Assembly (NCBI RefSeq): GCF_002115755.1 | Contig: NZ_JFKA01000011.1 | Location: 62,001 to 126,000 of the forward strand | Direction of reading: 5' to 3' | DNA length: 64,000 nucleotides | Origin: Thalassospira mesophila | GTDB lineage: Bacteria; Pseudomonadota; Alphaproteobacteria; Rhodospirillales; Thalassospiraceae | Shown: positions 45,069-54,229 of the stretch, in pieces | Layout of the letters: the number at the start of each line of letters is the position of its first letter | How positions within the stretch are numbered: position 1 is the stretch's first letter | Notes under the pieces: generated by a model | Database searches by the model: none | Told to the model about the DNA's origin: nothing | Seen by the model: only the letters and a program-made list of their open reading frames with translations | Translations under genes and position numbers: made by a program

Positions 45069-46346
45069 ATGCGTAAAATACAAAAATCATTGCTTGTTGC
45101 CACGGCATTAAGCTTCGTCGGCTTTTCCGCAGATGCGGCAGATCTGACCATCTGGGGCTTGCAGGCTTTTAACAAAAAAGCCGACGCCCTGATTGAAAAA
45201 ATGGCGACAGACTTTGGCAAGGAAAAGGGCATCGATGTTGATTATATCGTTGTCCCGGCCAATGTGCTGACCGAACGGCTGGCATCGGCGTTTGAAGGCC
45301 ATGCTGCACCGGATGTTTACATGCAGTTGGGCCAAAAATCGCAATATTATGCCAAGCAGGGTCTAACCCAGCCGCTGGACGATGTGCTGGAAAAATTGCG
45401 GTCAATGGATGGTGGGATTTATGAAAGCCTGGTTCCGCAATCCATGTATGACGGCCATGTTCATTCGGTGCCCATCGAAGTTGACGTGGTGCCGATGTAT
45501 GCCCGTACCGACCTTTTAAAAACGGCCGGGTTGGAAATTCCCAAAACCTGGGGTGAATTGCGCACTGCTGCCCAGGCCATTGTTAAGGCAAATCCGCAAT
45601 ATACCGGTTTGGGTTTGCCGCTCAGCAATGCCAACGATGCCGAAACCGATTTGCGGATGCTGATCTGGTCCTTTGGCGGATCCATGTTCTCCAAAGACGG
45701 GTCGGAAGTGACCTGGAATACGCCTGATACCGTCAAGGCCTATCAGTATATTGCCGATATGTTCGAGGAAGGCACCATTCCGCGCAGCGCGCTGACATGG
45801 GATGATGCCGGTAACAACACCGCCTATCAAACCGGCCGGGCCGCGTTCATTATGAACCCGCCCAGCGTTTATTCCTGGATGAAGGATAACAATCAGGAAT
45901 TGCTTGATAATACCGCCCTGATCAATATTCCGTCGGGGCCGGGCGCAAATGGCCGTTCGGCAACGATGCTGGGGTCTTTTTCGTGGCTGGTCAGTGGTGA
46001 AACCGAAAAAACCGATATGGCCAAAGACTGGCTTTCGTATTTTTACGCGCCCGACCATTACAAGGAAATCATTCAGGCGACCAATGGCCGCTGGGTGCCG
46101 ATTTTCCCGAAACTGACAACGACCATGCCGCTCTTTACCGACAATCCGGCTTTTGCCAGCTTTGATGCCTTGGCAAAAAGCGGGCTGGTTGATGGCTATC
46201 AGGGGCCGCCGTCGCCGCTGGCGTCGCAGGTTTATTCGTCCAAAGTGATCACTAAATCGGTCCAGCGCATGCTGGTGGATGGCGATAGTGCCGCCGATGC
46301 GGTGGCATGGGCGCAGACACAAATCGAAGAAATGTCTGCCCAATAA
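45069..46346 (+). CDS. Sugar ABC transporter substrate-binding protein (family 1)
   Basis: Protein of 425 residues with a signal peptide (KSLLVATALSFVGFSADA, cleaved before ADLTIWG). The mature start LTIWGLQAFNKKADALIEKM and LASAFEGHAAPDVYMQLGQK are typical of family 1 sugar-binding proteins. The ATG 45069 has GGGAGGAAAC in front. With UxuA-like and RraA neighbours its ligand is likely an oligomer or monomer of a sugar acid, but this is not readable directly. Confidence 0.93.
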   Translation: MRKIQKSLLVATALSFVGFSADAADLTIWGLQAFNKKADALIEKMATDFGKEKGIDVDYIVVPANVLTERLASAFEGHAAPDVYMQLGQKSQYYAKQGLTQPLDDVLEKLRSMDGGIYESLVPQSMYDGHVHSVPIEVDVVPMYARTDLLKTAGLEIPKTWGELRTAAQAIVKANPQYTGLGLPLSNANDAETDLRMLIWSFGGSMFSKDGSEVTWNTPDTVKAYQYIADMFEEGTIPRSALTWDDAGNNTAYQTGRAAFIMNPPSVYSWMKDNNQELLDNTALINIPSGPGANGRSATMLGSFSWLVSGETEKTDMAKDWLSYFYAPDHYKEIIQATNGRWVPIFPKLTTTMPLFTDNPAFASFDALAKSGLVDGYQGPPSPLASQVYSSKVITKSVQRMLVDGDSAADAVAWAQTQIEEMSAQ

Positions 46347-46447
46347 TCATGATAGCTGGCGGCATCTTTTGCGGTTGCCGCCAGCGACAATCCCGGTGTG
46401 AAAACGGCACTGACCCTATCATCGACATTCAGGAATGCCTCCCTAAA

Positions 46448-47197
46448 ATGCAGAATATACCGACCATAAAACGCCCCGATAAAGCCCTTGTTGCCGCACT
46501 TGCCGAAATTGGCAGTGCGACGTTGGGCGGCGAAATCAGCAAACTTGGTATTCGCGATGCGCATATACGGGGGCCTGTGCCGTTTCTTACGGGCAAAACC
46601 ATTGCCGGGCCGGCTTTGACCCTGCAATTCATGCCAAAGCGCGAAGACGTGTATAACGTCGATGAATACGAAGACCCCGAAGCACAAATGCACCGCCATG
46701 TCCTGTATCAGGTTGAACAAGGGGATGTTGTGGTGGTCGATGCCCGTGCTGATATGTCGGCCGGTGTTTTTGGCGAAATGATGCTGACTTATATGAAAGG
46801 TCGCGGCGGGGCCGGGTTGATCGTGGATGGCTGCATTCGCGATTCCCGCAAGGCCCGCGAGCTTGATTTTCCAATGTGGGTGCGCGGTGCCACGCCAAAT
46901 TTTCATACCCAGCTTGATATTTTTCCCTACGCCGTCAATGTGCCGGTTGCCTGTGGCGGGCGGCTGGTTTTGCCCGGCGACATTATTGTTGCCGACGATG
47001 ACGGGGCGGTGGTGATACCGGTGCAAATGGGACAAGCGATTTTGGATAAAGCCGGTGCCCACGCCGAGTGGGAGGATTTTTCCCGGTTGCGGCTGTCGCA
47101 GGGCGGCGATCTTCGCAAATACTATCCGCTTAGTGCCGATGCACGTCACGAATATGAAGAATGGCGCCGCAACCAGAATACGACCGACAAAGCCTGA
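46448..47197 (+). CDS. RraA family protein (HMG/CHA aldolase-like)
   Basis: Protein of 249 residues from the ATG 46448; earlier in-frame starts would overlap the binding-protein gene. The RraA fold is seen in GRGGAGLIVDGCIRDSRKAR (phosphate/pyruvate loop with the conserved D-G-x-x-R-D) and NVPVACGGRLVLPGDIIVAD, then DDGAVVIP. Members include 4-hydroxy-4-methyl-2-oxoglutarate aldolase and decarboxylases, and similar proteins occur in sugar-acid ABC operons. It could cleave or decarboxylate the keto-deoxy acid made by the UxuA-like enzyme. The old annotation 'dimethylmenaquinone methyltransferase' is misleading. Confidence 0.88.
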   Translation: MQNIPTIKRPDKALVAALAEIGSATLGGEISKLGIRDAHIRGPVPFLTGKTIAGPALTLQFMPKREDVYNVDEYEDPEAQMHRHVLYQVEQGDVVVVDARADMSAGVFGEMMLTYMKGRGGAGLIVDGCIRDSRKARELDFPMWVRGATPNFHTQLDIFPYAVNVPVACGGRLVLPGDIIVADDDGAVVIPVQMGQAILDKAGAHAEWEDFSRLRLSQGGDLRKYYPLSADARHEYEEWRRNQNTTDKA

Positions 47198-47242
47198 AAA
47201 CAGGCAGGTGCAATATCCGCCACGCGCGGGAGGAAACGGGTT

Positions 47243-48325
47243 ATGACCAATTTATCGTTACAGGCTGTTAAAAAAGCATTCGGCCCTGTTGAAGTGTTAC
47301 ACGGGATTGATCTTGAAATTGCCGCAGGTGAATTTGTGGTGTTTGTCGGCCCGTCGGGCTGTGGCAAATCTACCATGTTACGGTTGATTGCCGGGCTGGA
47401 GGAAATAACCAGCGGCACACTGGAAATTGGCGGCGAAATCGCCAATTCATTGCCGCCTGCCGAACGCGGTATTGCAATGGTTTTTCAGTCCTATGCGCTT
47501 TACCCGCATATGACCGTTTACGACAACATGGCATTTGGCCTTAAAATCAGCGGGATGGCAAAACCCGAAATTGATCAAAGGGTACGCCGTGCGGCCGATA
47601 TGTTGCAGCTAACCCCGTATCTGGACCGCCACCCCAAAAAACTTTCGGGTGGGCAACGCCAGCGCGTTGCCATTGGCCGGGCTGTAACCCGGGATCCAAA
47701 GGTATTTTTGTTTGACGAGCCATTATCGAACCTCGATGCCGCCTTGCGGGTGGCCACGCGGATTGAAATTGCCAACCTGAAAGAAGCCATGCCCGATGCC
47801 ACCATGGTTTACGTTACCCACGATCAGGTTGAAGCCATGACATTGGCCGACCGGATTGTGGTTTTTAATGATGGCCATATCGAACAGGTGGGCACCCCGC
47901 TTGAACTTTATACCCAACCGGCCAACCTGTTCGTCGCCCGGTTTATTGGCTCGCCCGCGATGAATATCATCCCGTTTGATGTGCTTAAGGGTGGGGATCG
48001 CCCGGCTTTGCTGATTAAGGGTGTCAGCGAAACAGTTGTTTCGCTTGGCCCGGATGATAAAATTTGTGCGGGTGGCACGGGGTATCTTGGTATCCGGCCT
48101 GAACATTTGCGCGTGGCGCGCGATGGCGACATGGCGCTTGAGGGCGCGGTTCTTGTTTCGGAACGCTTGGGCGAATTGACAAATATTCACCTTGATATCG
48201 GCCAGGATGATCCTTTGATTATCAAGGTGCCAGGCATGATAGCCCCCCGGCGCGGTGAGAAAATGAAAGTGACGTTTGACCGCGAAAATATTCACCTTTT
48301 CGAGGCTGAAGGCCTGGCGGTGTGA
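47243..48325 (+). CDS. Sugar ABC transporter ATP-binding protein (MalK/UgpC type)
   Basis: ATPase of 360 residues with Walker A GPSGCGKST (about 37-45), signature [15 protein letters not shown], Walker B VFLFDEPLSNLDA, switch YVTHDQVEAMT and a C-terminal TOBE domain (GIRPEHLRV near 285). The ATG 47243 follows GGGAGGAAACGGGTT. It powers the permeases at 43229 and 44177 and ends the operon, before a hairpin at 48358-48393. Confidence 0.95.
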   Translation: MTNLSLQAVKKAFGPVEVLHGIDLEIAAGEFVVFVGPSGCGKSTMLRLIAGLEEITSGTLEIGGEIANSLPPAERGIAMVFQSYALYPHMTVYDNMAFGLKISGMAKPEIDQRVRRAADMLQLTPYLDRHPKKLSGGQRQRVAIGRAVTRDPKVFLFDEPLSNLDAALRVATRIEIANLKEAMPDATMVYVTHDQVEAMTLADRIVVFNDGHIEQVGTPLELYTQPANLFVARFIGSPAMNIIPFDVLKGGDRPALLIKGVSETVVSLGPDDKICAGGTGYLGIRPEHLRVARDGDMALEGAVLVSERLGELTNIHLDIGQDDPLIIKVPGMIAPRRGEKMKVTFDRENIHLFEAEGLAV

Positions 48326-48357
48326 CACTGCGTCACATCGTTTATTGTTGCCTCATC

Positions 48358-48393
48358 AGGCGCATTTTTCGGAAAATCCCGAAAAGTGCGCCT
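48358..48393 (+). terminator. Hairpin after the sugar-acid ABC operon
   Basis: 15-bp arms 48358-48372 and 48379-48393 (one G-T pair) around a 6-base loop, about 35 bases after the ATPase stop. Strong stem with only a short T-tract, so a terminator is probable rather than certain. Confidence 0.65.
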
Positions 48394-48494
48394 TTGATGT
48401 AACATCGGCACCTTGTGTCTCGTCCTTTTTGTGAAGCCATGCAGCTACCGGTTCACGGTGGTTGTTTTGCAACCGGAAAAGACGGGAACGCAAA

Positions 48495-49256
48495 ATGAAA
48501 ATTGTTGTTATTGGTGGTACAGGCCTGATCGGCTTGAAAACCGTTGCTTTGCTAAAAACACAGGGCCACAACGTCGTGGCGGCCTCGCCCGCAACAGGGA
48601 TTAATGCCGTTACAGGCGAGGGGCTGGACGCCGCCCTTAAAGGGGCGGAGGTTGTCCTTGATCTGGCCAATTCACCATCGTTTGAAGACGACGCCGTGAT
48701 GGCATTTTTCAAAACGGCAGGCACAAACCTGTTGTATGCCGAACAAGCCGCCGGTGTGCGCCATCATGTGGCCCTGTCGGTTGTCGGCACCAAAAACCTG
48801 CAAGATAGCGGCTATTTCCGCGCCAAGCAGGCACAGGAAGACCTGATCAAGGCAGGCAATATTCCCTTTACCATTATCCAATCAACCCAGTTTTTTGAAT
48901 TTCTGGGCAGCATCGCCGGTTCCGCATTTGATGGCGAGGCCGTTCGTTTGTCAAATGCGCGGGTTCAACCCATTACATCGCAGGATGTTGCCGCGGCCGT
49001 TGCCCGTGTGGCCCTTGCCGCCCCGACCAATGGCACGGTTGAAATTGCAGGACCACAGCAGTTTGGCCTGTGTGATCTGGTTGAACGTTATCTTGCCCAT
49101 ACAGGCGATGTCCGCCCGGTGATCTGTGATGCGCACGCGCGGTATTTCGGCGTGGTTTTAAGCGAATATTCGCTTGTTCCGGGCACGGGGGCATCATTGG
49201 GGCCAACCACATTTGAAAAATGGTTGGGGCAGTCGGTGTTGGCAAAAAGCGCGTAA
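48495..49256 (+). CDS. NAD(P)-binding NmrA-like/SDR family protein
   Basis: Protein of 253 residues starting at ATG 48495 with GGGAACGCAAA in front. It opens with a Rossmann fold MKIVVIGGTGLIGLKTVALL (G-x-x-G-x-x-G); SVVGTKNLQDSGYFRAKQAQ replaces the usual YxxxK, as in atypical SDR/NmrA proteins. It is probably a redox sensor or reductase. It precedes the secreted cupin gene by 20 bases and both may form one unit, a pairing common in alphaproteobacteria. The substrate is unknown. Confidence 0.88.
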   Translation: MKIVVIGGTGLIGLKTVALLKTQGHNVVAASPATGINAVTGEGLDAALKGAEVVLDLANSPSFEDDAVMAFFKTAGTNLLYAEQAAGVRHHVALSVVGTKNLQDSGYFRAKQAQEDLIKAGNIPFTIIQSTQFFEFLGSIAGSAFDGEAVRLSNARVQPITSQDVAAAVARVALAAPTNGTVEIAGPQQFGLCDLVERYLAHTGDVRPVICDAHARYFGVVLSEYSLVPGTGASLGPTTFEKWLGQSVLAKSA

Positions 49257-49276
49257 CAGGAAAACGGAACACAATA

Positions 49277-49696
49277 ATGATCAAACAAATGATGACGGCG
49301 GTGGTTCTGTTTGGGGCCGTCTTGGTGCCAGGTGCGGCACAAGCCAGTGATGCGGCAGATGAACAGGCCAAAATCACGGTGGTTTACGACCATAAACTGC
49401 CTAATGTGCCGGGCAAAAGCCTGAAAGGTGTTTTGGTGGAATATGGTCCGGGTGGATCATCACCGGCCCATACCCATCCGTCATCGGCCTTTATTTATGC
49501 AACGGTTCTGACGGGTGCGATCACAAGCCAGGTTAATGGCGGGCCGATCATAACATATCATGCGGGCGAAAATTTCTCGGAAAACCCCGGTGATCACCAT
49601 AGTGTCAGTGCCAATGCCAGCGACAGTGAACCGGCAAGTTTGCTGGCCGTTTTTGTTGTTGATAGCGACGAGAAAACACTCACAACACCGGAATAA
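49277..49696 (+). CDS. Secreted cupin-domain protein
   Basis: Protein of 139 residues from ATG 49277. A signal peptide (MIKQMMTAVVLFGAVLVPGA, cleaved after AQA) is followed by a single cupin: LVEYGPGGSSPAHTHPSSAF, then GAITSQVNGGPIITYHAGEN and ENPGDHHSVSANAS. The H-x-H and later His residues match metal ligands. It is a periplasmic or extracytoplasmic small protein of unknown substrate. Followed by a hairpin at 49711-49747. Confidence 0.9.
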   Translation: MIKQMMTAVVLFGAVLVPGAAQASDAADEQAKITVVYDHKLPNVPGKSLKGVLVEYGPGGSSPAHTHPSSAFIYATVLTGAITSQVNGGPIITYHAGENFSENPGDHHSVSANASDSEPASLLAVFVVDSDEKTLTTPE

Positions 49697-49710
49697 CCAA
49701 CCATGTTTTA

Positions 49711-49747
49711 AGCAGGTGGTTTGCTCGCAAGGAGCGACCCACCTGTT
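49711..49747. terminator. Bidirectional hairpin between cupin and IclR genes
   Basis: Arms 49711-49726 and 49732-49747, mostly paired with G-T pairs, 5-base loop, T-rich on the right. It separates the convergent cupin (plus) and IclR (minus) genes. Confidence 0.7.
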
Positions 49748-49771
49748 TTCATGGCGCCGGACTTACACAAA

Positions 49772-50569
49772 TCAGGCCCAGCCTAACCGGCTTTCAATGC
49801 GTTTGGCGCTGTCTTTTACCAGTTTGATCAGGTCGGGTTCGTTCTGGTTAACCTTGATATCGGGCACGACGATGGAAATGGTGGCAAGGCATTCACCCAT
49901 CGGGTTGCAAACCGGCGATGCGATGCAGGCGACCGAAAAATCGGATTCACCGGCTTGAATGGAAAGCCGGTCAGACAAGGCACGGGCTGCCTTTTGTGAC
50001 AGGGTAACGGGATCAACTTCTGCCCGCCCGGTCGGCGAGTTTTTGGCACAGCGGCTAAAAATTTCGACCTGTTCATTTTCGGCAAGGTGCCCAACCAGCA
50101 AGCGCCCGGATGCCGTCCAGTTTAACGGGGTTCGCGTACCGACCCGCGAGGTCACCTGAAAATGATCGCGGCCTTCTTCCATTGCCAGAACCACCATCAT
50201 GTCGTTATCGCGGCCACAAATTTGCACGGTTTCACCCGATTTTTGCGAAAGTTCGTGCATTTCGGCATTGGCCACACCTAACAGGTCCAACCGGCGCGAA
50301 TAGGTAAGGCCGTAATAATACAGGCGCGGGCCAAGCCATAAGGCACCGTCATTCTGGCGGATCAGCAGGTTTTTGCCGACCAGGTCTTCGACAATGGTGT
50401 AGATGGTCGATAGTGGCGCACCAATGCCATGCGCAATTTCATAGGCAGTGGCGGGTTTTTCGGCTGCTTGCAAAAAATCCAGAATCTGGAGGATGCGGTC
50501 AATGCCACTGGTGCGCGACCGGCGTTTGGGTGCGGCTCCTGTTGCGTCCTTGATGGCAACTGACGGCAT
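49772..50569 (-). CDS. IclR family transcriptional regulator (peptide/PLP cluster)
   Basis: Protein of 265 residues with ATG 50569 and a GGAGGACAAA ribosome site. The N-terminal winged helix (about 20-85: RILQILDFLQAAEKPATAYE, then IAHGIGAPLSTIYTIVEDLV) precedes an IclR effector domain with ETVQICGRDNDMMVVLAMEE and FSVACIASPVCNPMGECLAT. The N-terminal ATGAAPKRRSRTSG tail is basic. It sits at the end of the minus-strand run starting with SelA-like and RidA genes and likely controls them or the peptide ABC operon upstream. Confidence 0.92.
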   Translation of the reverse strand: MPSVAIKDATGAAPKRRSRTSGIDRILQILDFLQAAEKPATAYEIAHGIGAPLSTIYTIVEDLVGKNLLIRQNDGALWLGPRLYYYGLTYSRRLDLLGVANAEMHELSQKSGETVQICGRDNDMMVVLAMEEGRDHFQVTSRVGTRTPLNWTASGRLLVGHLAENEQVEIFSRCAKNSPTGRAEVDPVTLSQKAARALSDRLSIQAGESDFSVACIASPVCNPMGECLATISIVVPDIKVNQNEPDLIKLVKDSAKRIESRLGWA

Positions 50570-50619
50570 TTTGTCCTCCGGGTTCTGTTTGTTTTCTAGT
50601 TAATAAGGGCGCGATTTTG

Positions 50620-51816
50620 TCAGTCAGGCCAGTTCAGGATCGCCCGTTCCTTGTTTAGCGTCCGTTCTTCAAACGGGGTCGCAATAAGGTCGTTGGATTT
50701 TTGGGCAATATCAAGTTCTTCGGCCAGGCGGGCGGCGACAATCTGTTCCTGATCAGGCTGCAAGTTGCAGGGATCAAGGAAGAAATAGCCATGTTCAACT
50801 TCATGATCGCGGGCAACAATAGGCTGCGCGCCTTTCGCCAGCCGGTCGACCAGATCCCACGCGGTGATGTGGGCTGCCATGCTATCGATATCGATGCGCA
50901 GGCGGTCCAGCGGGTTGTGGGTGGGGTCTGGCATAATACGCACCGATACACCGGGACGGCCGTTTAAGGTTGCGTGCCACAAATCAAGGGCGCGCTTTTC
51001 GCGTGCGCGAATGGCGGCATGGTCGCGGGTTTTCCAGGCTTCCAACGCGGCGATGGCCCCGGCAATGCCTTCCTTGCCTACTTTCATACCCCGGCCAATG
51101 CCGCGGTTTTGCAGGTAAATATTACGCACAATATCCTTGCGGCCCGCAACAATACCCGATGTTGGGCCACCCAAAAATTTATGCCCGGAATAAAGCACAA
51201 TATCCGCGCCATCGCGGATAAAGCCGGTTAAATCATATTCGGACGCGGCATCGACAATAACCGGAACATTATGTTCATGGGCGACAGCAGCAAATGTTTT
51301 GAACGGAATTTGCCCGTATTCCACCGTGTGGTGCGACACAACATATAATGCCGCCAGTGTGTTTTCATTAATCGCACTGGCAAGATGAAAGGCCGATGCG
51401 CTGGTGGCCTGCCCGATAGGAACCACCGTTGCACCCGATAGCCGAACGGCCTGATCAACCGGAGCACCGTAATTAATCATATGGCCCATTTGCATGATGA
51501 CATCGGATTTGGGGCCAACATGGTTTGGCAAGCGTTCGATCGCACCCAGATCATTGCCGGTCATGAGTGCGGCGATCGACAGGGTAATGCCCGCCGAACA
51601 GGATGCGGTAATAAACCCGCACTCCGCCCCGGTCAGGTCGGCAATGGTTTTGCTGGCCCGGCGTTGTAGATCGTCAATTTCAACAAAATTACCCAAAATA
51701 CCGGCAATCGACTGAATGGATTGCTGCCCGACGATGGAGGCCCCCAGGCCCGTCATGGTGCCAGATGCGTTGATAACGTGGCGCAAGTTCAGTTTTGCAA
51801 GAATATCAGCTGACAT
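50620..51816 (-). CDS. SelA-like PLP-dependent enzyme (D-glucosaminate-6-P ammonia-lyase-type)
   Basis: Protein of 398 residues, ATG 51816 with AGGAAACATC in front. Fold-type I PLP signs are GAECGFITASCSAGITLSIA, VIVDAASEYDLTGFI (Asp189 contacting the PLP nitrogen) and DIVLYSGHKFLGGPTSG with Lys213 as Schiff base. It is shorter than true selenocysteine synthase, lacks its tRNA-binding extension, and no selenium genes are nearby; relatives act as amino-sugar-acid or amino-acid ammonia-lyases or racemases. RidA follows 11 bases upstream on the same strand, consistent with an enamine-forming elimination. The substrate is inferred only from context. Confidence 0.85.
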   Translation of the reverse strand: MSADILAKLNLRHVINASGTMTGLGASIVGQQSIQSIAGILGNFVEIDDLQRRASKTIADLTGAECGFITASCSAGITLSIAALMTGNDLGAIERLPNHVGPKSDVIMQMGHMINYGAPVDQAVRLSGATVVPIGQATSASAFHLASAINENTLAALYVVSHHTVEYGQIPFKTFAAVAHEHNVPVIVDAASEYDLTGFIRDGADIVLYSGHKFLGGPTSGIVAGRKDIVRNIYLQNRGIGRGMKVGKEGIAGAIAALEAWKTRDHAAIRAREKRALDLWHATLNGRPGVSVRIMPDPTHNPLDRLRIDIDSMAAHITAWDLVDRLAKGAQPIVARDHEVEHGYFFLDPCNLQPDQEQIVAARLAEELDIAQKSNDLIATPFEERTLNKERAILNWPD

Positions 51817-51827
51817 GATGTTTCCTG

Positions 51828-52319
51828 TTAGTCGTCGTTAAGGGCAATGATGGCTTCAATTTCGACCGTGATCTGGTTGGGCAGCGACCCCATGCCAATG
51901 GCCGAACGGGCATGAACACCCTGCGGGCCAAACACATCGTTAAACAGGTCCGAACAGCCATTGATAACCGCCGGATGATCGCAAAAATCAGGCGCAGCAT
52001 TGACCATGCCCAACAGTTTGACAACCCGTTTCACCCGGCTCAGATCGCCAAGGGCTTCTTGCATCACCGCAATCAGGTTGATGCCGGTCAGGCGGGCATC
52101 GGCATAGGCCTTTTCAACGCTAATATCGGCACCAACCTTGCCTTTGCTAAGGATACCATTGGCATCAAGCGGCCCTTGGCCCGAGAGGAACAAAAGGTTG
52201 CCTTCGCGCACATGGGTCACAAAATTGGCTATCGGGGCCGGAGCCGGGGGCAGGGTAATGCCCAGTTCGGCAAGGCGCTGATCGGGGTGGGTGCCGGTTG
52301 CGGCTGAAATCGTCGACAT
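51828..52319 (-). CDS. RidA (YjgF/YER057c/UK114) family protein
   Basis: Protein of 163 residues. The family core is seen in EGNLLFLSGQGPLDANGILS, DARLTGINLIAVMQEALGDL and VHARSAIGMGSLPNQITVEI with the conserved Arg. RidA members hydrolyse reactive enamine/imine intermediates released by PLP enzymes; here the SelA-like enzyme gene is 11 bases downstream, a natural partner. It is longer than classic RidA (about 128), as in the Rid subfamilies seen in catabolic operons. Confidence 0.9.
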   Translation of the reverse strand: MSTISAATGTHPDQRLAELGITLPPAPAPIANFVTHVREGNLLFLSGQGPLDANGILSKGKVGADISVEKAYADARLTGINLIAVMQEALGDLSRVKRVVKLLGMVNAAPDFCDHPAVINGCSDLFNDVFGPQGVHARSAIGMGSLPNQITVEIEAIIALNDD

Positions 52320-52505
52320 TTTAACAAAGGCTCCGTTTGGCGGGGGTTAACCGCGTCATATATTGGGCGCACAAACTGCCGGGTCCGTTTCGGATCTGCG
52401 GCGAGTGTTTGGTGGCTGCGCAATGGGTGTGTTCTGCATATTTCATCCCGGTTGTGGCGTTTTGTGCCTGCCAGCCCGGGTTTTTAAGGGATGCAAAACG
52501 TGAAT

Positions 52506-53417
52506 TCACGCGGCAGTGTGCCGGTAAAAATGGTTTGGTCCTGCGGTTTTGACATGTGGATGCAACTGTTTGGCCTGTTCGCGCACAGCGTTGACCGCTG
52601 TGGGGTCAAGGCGCGATTGCGGGTCGTCAAACCGGATTTCCGGGTTGGGCACGGCCGATAACAACATGCGGGTATAGTCGTGCTGCGGGTTGGACAGCAC
52701 GGCATTAACATCGCCCCATTCCAGAATTTGCCCGCCATACATGACCATAATGTCCTCGGCCACATAATGGGCGGTGGCAACATCGTGGGTGATGTAAAGC
52801 AGGGCCAAACCCAGATCGCGTTTCATGCGGTTTAACAGTTCCAGAACGCCCTGGCGCACCGAAACATCGAGCATCGATGTCGGTTCATCGGCGATAATGA
52901 CCTTGGCGCCAACGGCAAGGGTGCGGGCAATATTGATGCGCTGGCGCTGCCCACCGGAAAGATCATGCGGGTGTTTGGGTGCAACAAGTTCCGGGTCCAG
53001 CTCGACCTGGCGCAACAGGGCATGAATTTCATCGGTGACGGCTTTGCCCTTTAGGTCGCGGCGGTAAAGTGCCAGCGGGCGGCGTAAATGATAATCCACC
53101 GTATGGGCCGGGTTTAACGATGCAAACGGGTCCTGAAAAATCATTTGCACGTTTTTGCGATATTGTTTCAACCCCTTGGGCGTATTGTCGGTAACCGGTG
53201 TGCCGTGAAATAAAAGCTGGCCTTCGTCGGCGATATATTCGCGCATGATGATGCGGGCACAGGTGGTTTTGCCACTGCCGGATTCCCCGACCAGCGCCAG
53301 GGTGCGCCCACTATGCAGGTCAAAGGAAAGGTCGTGGGCACCGCGCACCGTGTGCGCACCCAGATGAAAGGTTTTGCCAATATTTTGCAGGCTGACGATG
53401 GCAGGGTTTGCGGTCAT
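52506..53417 (-). CDS. Peptide-type ABC transporter ATPase (DppF/OppF type)
   Basis: ATPase of 303 residues starting at 53417, where ATGA is shared with the DppD-type stop. Walker A is GESGSGKTT, the signature LSGGQRQRINIAR, Walker B VIIADEPTSMLD, and the switch YITHDVATAHYV. The C-terminal region is short (RMLLSAVPNPEIRF) and lacks the Cys-rich iron-sulfur end present in many OppF proteins. It forms a heterodimer with the DppD-type ATPase and is last in the binding-protein, permease, ATPase operon. Confidence 0.94.
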   Translation of the reverse strand: MTANPAIVSLQNIGKTFHLGAHTVRGAHDLSFDLHSGRTLALVGESGSGKTTCARIIMREYIADEGQLLFHGTPVTDNTPKGLKQYRKNVQMIFQDPFASLNPAHTVDYHLRRPLALYRRDLKGKAVTDEIHALLRQVELDPELVAPKHPHDLSGGQRQRINIARTLAVGAKVIIADEPTSMLDVSVRQGVLELLNRMKRDLGLALLYITHDVATAHYVAEDIMVMYGGQILEWGDVNAVLSNPQHDYTRMLLSAVPNPEIRFDDPQSRLDPTAVNAVREQAKQLHPHVKTAGPNHFYRHTAA

Positions 53418-54229
53418 TGTGCGTTCTCCTGCCGGGGGGCGGGGCCGTGAAAAGATGGAAACGACGCCCACAGTTTTTTGGTGTAATCGTGCGTGGGTGC
53501 GCGGTAAATTTGGTCCGCTGTGCCCTGTTCGACCAGTTTACCATCCAGCATAATGCCGATACGGTCGCAAAACTGCACCATCAGGCCCAGATCATGGGTG
53601 ATGAACAGTACCGAAAAACCAAGTTCGCGGCGCAGTTCATTAATGCGTTGCAAAATTTCGCGTTGAACCACCACATCAAGGGCGGTGGTGGGTTCGTCCA
53701 TCACAATCAGTTTTGGGTTCAGTGCCAGGCAAATGGCAATCACAATGCGCTGGCGCATGCCGCCCGAAAACTGAAACGGATAATCGCGCATGCGGTCTGG
53801 CGGGATATCGACCAGTTTTAACAGTTCGGCACAGCGTTCGCGCGATTGCGCCTTGCTGTAACCGCGATGGCGTTTCAGCAAATCGTGAAACTGGCTTTCA
53901 ATGCGCAAAACCGGGTTCAGCGAATTCATGGCACTTTGAAACACCATGGCGACCTCGTCCCAGCGAAACCGCGCCAGTTCGTTTGCATCAAGGTCCAGCA
54001 CACTGCGCCCGGCCACCATGATTTCACCGCCACAAATCAGGGCAGGGGGCTTGTGCAGGCGGCTGATTGCAAACGCAATGGTGCTTTTGCCACAGCCGGA
54101 TTCCCCGGCCAGACCAAAAACCTCGCCGGGTGCAACATCAAAGCTGACATGGTCAACGGCGCGAAAGTCGGTTTTATCACCAACATATTCAATCGACAGA
54201 TCCTGAACGGATAATAATGGATTGTTCAC
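53414..54229 (-). CDS. Peptide-type ABC transporter ATPase (DppD/OppD type)
   Basis: ATPase of 271 residues with a GTG start at 54227-54229, whose GTGA overlaps the permease stop. Walker A is GESGCGKST; the DppD-specific FQSAMNSLNPVLRIESQFHD follows, then [12 protein letters not shown], Walker [13 protein letters not shown] and FITHDLGLMVQFCD. The Q-loop/EAA-coupling pattern of oligopeptide importers is evident. It pairs with the DppF-type ATPase encoded immediately downstream. Confidence 0.94.
   Translation of the reverse strand: MNNPLLSVQDLSIEYVGDKTDFRAVDHVSFDVAPGEVFGLAGESGCGKSTIAFAISRLHKPPALICGGEIMVAGRSVLDLDANELARFRWDEVAMVFQSAMNSLNPVLRIESQFHDLLKRHRGYSKAQSRERCAELLKLVDIPPDRMRDYPFQFSGGMRQRIVIAICLALNPKLIVMDEPTTALDVVVQREILQRINELRRELGFSVLFITHDLGLMVQFCDRIGIMLDGKLVEQGTADQIYRAPTHDYTKKLWASFPSFHGPAPRQENAQ

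Noticed and set aside
50620-51816. Selenocysteine synthase (true SelA)
   Set aside because: About 60 residues shorter than SelA, no selB/selC/selD or SECIS element nearby, and placed in a catabolic cluster with RidA.
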